Below, piece after piece: positions 23,163-25,734 of a stretch of DNA of 25,734 bases (its first letter is position 1; each line of letters starts with the position of its first letter). The notes beneath the pieces were generated by a model. That model saw only the letters and a list, made by a program, of their open reading frames with translations. It was not told where the DNA came from and ran no database searches. The position numbers and the translations under genes were made by a program. Source of the DNA: an uncultured Atopobium sp. (GTDB taxonomy: Bacteria > Actinomycetota > Coriobacteriia > Coriobacteriales > Atopobiaceae); contig CALKRF010000131.1 in NCBI GenBank assembly GCA_937990665.1, positions 1 through 25,734 on the forward strand. Reading direction: 5' to 3'.

Positions 23163-23601
23163 TACCGCTCCATTCCTGACAACACCTCTATATCTGTACT
23201 ACGCCAATACAAAATTTTTAGCCTGTTATGTAAATCATTTATCCTTTAAAAACTACAATCCAGACTAGGCGTCACATGAGTAGCCGTTATAACACAAAGT
23301 CGTACGGAGACTGCTGGTATTCTAAAAATTTTAATAGTTTCGATGTATTATTTTTTAAATTTTATTCAAATAATTCAATTATTTACTGATTATTTAGATG
23401 AACAAGTGTTCTGCCAGCTTAAATAAATATGTATAAATCTTTAGCATATATAAACATATACATAGCAGTATTACAAATATTAGATAAAGAAATATCCTCT
23501 CAACACTCCGCAAAACTAAGTTCTAGAAATACAAAAAGAAGGCCATGAAAGATGGCCTTCTTAAACTAAATTCAAAAAATTATTCTCTTTTACGTAACGT
23601 G
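23163..23601. other. AT-rich non-coding region between pgi and the PTS operon
   Basis: No gene is seen. Apart from the pgi terminator (23536-23562) the stretch is strongly AT-rich compared with its neighbours, and it must contain the PTS promoter on the minus strand. TATAGA at about 23194-23189 with TTTTGT 16 bases upstream is one weak candidate. An 11-bp inverted repeat (AAAATTTTTAG at 23211-23221 and CTAAAAATTTT at 23322-23332) brackets about 100 bases, but in such AT-rich DNA it may be chance. No catabolite-repression site was recognised. Confidence 0.5.
23536..23562 (-). terminator. pgi terminator
   Basis: Perfect 11-bp arms AAGAAGGCCAT and ATGGCCTTCTT with a 5-base loop, about 40 bases after the pgi stop. 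On the minus strand the hairpin is followed by TTTGTATTT, continuous with the stem's own T residues, a good intrinsic terminator. Confidence 0.92.
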
Positions 23602-25308
23602 TTATGTTCTGTTTCTGCGGTAGAAATCAACAAGGGACTGAGTGGAAGCGTCCTGTTTTGCCAACTCTTCGTCGTTATGAATTGCAGGGAAAATCTGTTT
23701 AGCAAGCTGTTTGCCAAGCTCAACGCCCCACTGATCAAAGGAATCAATGCCCCACACAACACCTTCAACAAAGGTAATATGCTCGTAGAGTGCAATAAGC
23801 GTACCAATAGCACGAGGATTAAGCTCTTTACCAAAGATAGAGGTAGTTGGCCTATTTCCTTCAAAGACGCGTGCAGAAACCATCCACTCTGGCGTTCCCT
23901 CAGCACGGACTTCATCAGCGGTCTTGCCAAAAGCAAGCGCCTTAGTCTGCGCAAAGAAGTTGGAGAGGAAGAGCTCGTGGACATCAAGATCTGCATCTTT
24001 TGTAGCAAAAGCAGTATTTACAAACGCAATAAAATCAGCAGGAATAATCTGAGTTCCCTGGTGAATAAGCTGGTAGAAGGCATGCTGGCCGTTGGTACCA
24101 GCCTCTCCCCAGAAAATCTCGCCTGTGTTAGAGGTAACCGCCGTACCATCCCAGCGTGTTGACTTGCCGTTGGACTCCATCGTAAGCTGCTGGAGATACG
24201 CAGGGAATCTATGCAGGTACTGACTGTATGGAAGTACTGCGTGAGATGCTGCGCCAAAGAAATTAACGTACCAAACATTTAAGAGACCCATAAGAGCAAC
24301 AACATTTTGCCTCAGAGGGGTTGTCTTGAAGTATTCATCAACTGCGTTAAAGCCGCTAAGAAACTCTGCAAAGCGCTGTGGACCAAAAACAATTGCCAGC
24401 ACCAGACCAACTGCAGAATCAACCGAATAACGGCCGCCAACCCAATTCCAGAAACCAAAGGCGTTCTGTGGGTCAATACCAAAGTCTTCTACTAAATCAA
24501 GGGCTGTAGAAACAGCAACAAAATGCTTGCGAATTGCATCTGCATTCTGAACTTCAGAGCCGTCAATGGCACCCCGACCAGCAAGCTTTTCCAAGAGCCA
24601 CGCACGAGCACAGCGCGCGTTTGTAAGTGTTTCCAGCGTGGTAAACGTCTTGGAAACAATAATGAAGAGTGTTGTTTCTGGATCAAGATCCTCGGTTTTC
24701 TCGCCAAGGTCAACAGGGTCAATGTTGGAGACAAAGCGAGCAGTAATACCTGCGTCTGCAAAAGGCCTCAAAGCCTCGTAAACCATAACAGGACCAAGGT
24801 CAGAGCCACCAATGCCAATACTTACAACGGTCTTGATTGGCTTTCCAGTAACGCCCTTCCACTCTCCCGAGCGAACACGATCACAGAAGGCATACATCTT
24901 GTTCAGCGTCTGATGCACATCAGCAACGACGTCCTGGCCGTCAACAATAAGTGTTCCTGCCTCAGAAGCGGGGCGGCGAAGCGCTGTATGCAGCACTGCG
25001 CGATCTTCAGTGGTGTTGATGTGCTCGCCTGCATACATGGCGTCTCTACGCTCTTCAAGCTTGATCTCTTTTGCAAGACTGCAGAGAAGATCAAGCGTCT
25101 CTTGTGTAGCAAGGTTTTTTGAAAGATCAATCAGAAACTGGTCTAGCTCAAATGACATATTCTGTACACGCTGAGGATCCTGCTCAAACCATTCTCTAAG
25201 CGATGCCTTGGAACTCTGTAGAGTTGCGTAATGAGCCTCAAGTGATTTCCAAGCCTCAGTTTGTGTAGCATCAACAGGCAAAATATTTGGTGCTGTAGGT
25301 GTTGCCAT
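23602..25308 (-). CDS. pgi: Glucose-6-phosphate isomerase
   Basis: Interconverts glucose-6-phosphate and fructose-6-phosphate. The 568-residue protein is of the long (about 550) bacterial/eukaryotic class. It shows the phosphate-binding SIGIGGSDLGP (163-173), SKTFTTLET (219-227), signature 1 in FWNWVGGRYSVDSAVG (286-301), catalytic Glu378 in TMESNGK, His409 in GTNGQHAFYQLIHQG and the C-terminal signature with FDQWGVELGKQLA. The ATG at 25308 follows AAGGAG. It is a single-gene unit ending at a strong terminator. It links PTS-imported fructose or mannose phosphates to UDP-glucose synthesis. Confidence 0.98.
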   Translation of the reverse strand: MATPTAPNILPVDATQTEAWKSLEAHYATLQSSKASLREWFEQDPQRVQNMSFELDQFLIDLSKNLATQETLDLLCSLAKEIKLEERRDAMYAGEHINTTEDRAVLHTALRRPASEAGTLIVDGQDVVADVHQTLNKMYAFCDRVRSGEWKGVTGKPIKTVVSIGIGGSDLGPVMVYEALRPFADAGITARFVSNIDPVDLGEKTEDLDPETTLFIIVSKTFTTLETLTNARCARAWLLEKLAGRGAIDGSEVQNADAIRKHFVAVSTALDLVEDFGIDPQNAFGFWNWVGGRYSVDSAVGLVLAIVFGPQRFAEFLSGFNAVDEYFKTTPLRQNVVALMGLLNVWYVNFFGAASHAVLPYSQYLHRFPAYLQQLTMESNGKSTRWDGTAVTSNTGEIFWGEAGTNGQHAFYQLIHQGTQIIPADFIAFVNTAFATKDADLDVHELFLSNFFAQTKALAFGKTADEVRAEGTPEWMVSARVFEGNRPTTSIFGKELNPRAIGTLIALYEHITFVEGVVWGIDSFDQWGVELGKQLAKQIFPAIHNDEELAKQDASTQSLVDFYRRNRT

Positions 25309-25404
25309 GCCAGTCTCCTTCTTTTGACTATCTTAAGGATAATCCGCGTAGCACAGTAAAAACTCCACAATGTTTGTTTCTCGTAAAAAATGCAGCAATC
25401 AACT

Positions 25405-25734
25405 CTAATACGGCTCTCCAAGAGGTGGAACCTGCTTAATAGCAGCCCAACGCATCTGCTTTTGACGAGTATCTTCAAGTGCGCCGGCAAAATTATCAAG
25501 ATTCACCATGCGCATGCCACACACATGCACAAGAACACGGGGCGAGAAGGTCTTCTCGGCGTCAGTTTTTAGCTGACCAAGCTCACCTGCGTATGCATCA
25601 CGCACTGATGTAACTGCTGCGTCATTTACCATGAGCACCGTGTCTGGGCTAAAAGCACTTATTGCCTGTCTGACAAGCAGGGGATTTATAGGATCTCCTG
25701 TTTTTGTGGTGGTAAGCAAGGTGGCCCATGCCTC
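25405..25734 (-). CDS. Unidentified protein, C-terminal part (cut by window end)
   Basis: Open to the right edge of the window: the frame reads EAWATLLTTTKTGDPINP at its visible beginning and stops at 25405, giving 109 residues of the C-terminus. Not recognised. A segment SPDTVLMVNDAAVTSV looks like a hydrophobic strand followed by an acidic turn, and VLVHVCGMRMVNLDN follows. A faint likeness to the C-terminal domain of thiamine-diphosphate enzymes (NP...PDTVLMVNDAA) was noted but is not enough for a call. Codon use and frame integrity look normal. A tight inverted pair of the CGAGAAG word lies inside (25543-25558). Confidence 0.7.
   Translation of the reverse strand, partial: EAWATLLTTTKTGDPINPLLVRQAISAFSPDTVLMVNDAAVTSVRDAYAGELGQLKTDAEKTFSPRVLVHVCGMRMVNLDNFAGALEDTRQKQMRWAAIKQVPPLGEPY

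Larger units (their letters stand above)
269..24706. repeat. Dispersed 9-bp motif TTCTCGNCA, 17 exact copies
   Basis: Hand scanning of both orientations gives exact copies. As TTCTCGNCA on the plus strand, first bases are 269, 1994, 2324, 3304, 4567, 6422, 13898, 15141, 16088 and 24698. As TGNCGAGAA they are 3259, 4925, 7968, 14427, 17462, 20151 and 22919. Eight fixed bases would be expected about 0.8 times in 25.7 kb on two strands with even base use. Two copies (269, 15141) are outside genes. Written as TGNCGAGAA, the next bases are mostly R-N-N-C, with C at the fourth place in 15 of 17. About ten further copies differ by one base. No exact copy falls in 7977-13897. Confidence 0.75.

Noticed and set aside
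23211..23332. 11-bp inverted repeat about 100 bases apart as mobile-element ends
   Set aside because: The arms are almost pure A/T in very AT-rich DNA, no open frame lies between them, and no target duplication was seen.

Overview
The window reads as a chromosomal segment of a moderate-GC actinobacterium of the class Coriobacteriia, most like the Atopobium/Lancefieldella/Olsenella group. This rests on protein style (actinobacterial RF1 variant around GGQ, ATP synthase order, mannose-family PTS in an actinobacterium), roughly 45-48% GC and strong GGAGG ribosome sites. The genus is an inference, because no rRNA or marker comparison was possible. No insertion sequence, phage gene, tRNA, rRNA or CRISPR array was seen.

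Layout, left to right: almost everything is on the minus strand, so transcription runs right to left. 1-290 is a T-rich, degenerate repeat-like spacer. 291-3146 holds a divergent phosphohexomutase overlapping galU, then a DtxR/MntR-type metal regulator. 3255-12570 is one long run: the F1Fo ATP synthase genes in classical order (atpB-E-F-H-A-G-D-C) followed by murA and an LCP-family wall-polymer ligase, with very short gaps or overlaps from atpE onward. 12571-13080 is the non-coding atp leader plus the end structures of upp. 13081-17136 is a translation/nucleotide block: upp, rpiB, threonylcarbamoyl-AMP synthase, prmC and prfA. 17352-19070 is the only plus-strand gene, an unidentified single-pass membrane protein. 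It converges on a DedA gene across a bidirectional terminator. The SRP RNA gene (19886-19994), a small membrane protein, a mannose-family PTS (IID, IIC, IIB, IIA), pgi and a truncated unidentified gene complete the window.

Functionally, PTS uptake delivers a sugar phosphate, Pgi links fructose-6-P and glucose-6-P, and GalU makes UDP-glucose. The neighbouring phosphohexomutase would be expected to make glucose-1-P, but its catalytic loops are badly altered. MurA and the LCP protein serve cell-wall building, and PrmC methylates the GGQ glutamine of the adjacent prfA product.

The most striking unexplained signal is a dispersed 9-bp word, TTCTCGNCA. By hand count it has 17 exact copies in both orientations and in several reading frames, against about 0.8 expected by chance. 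The flanks are also conserved (a C four bases beyond the CGAGAA side in 15 of 17). Its density and lack of orientation bias resemble a DNA uptake sequence. Other points of interest are a very short c subunit lacking the glycine motif, structured leaders in the atp operon, and small tandem repeats between genes.
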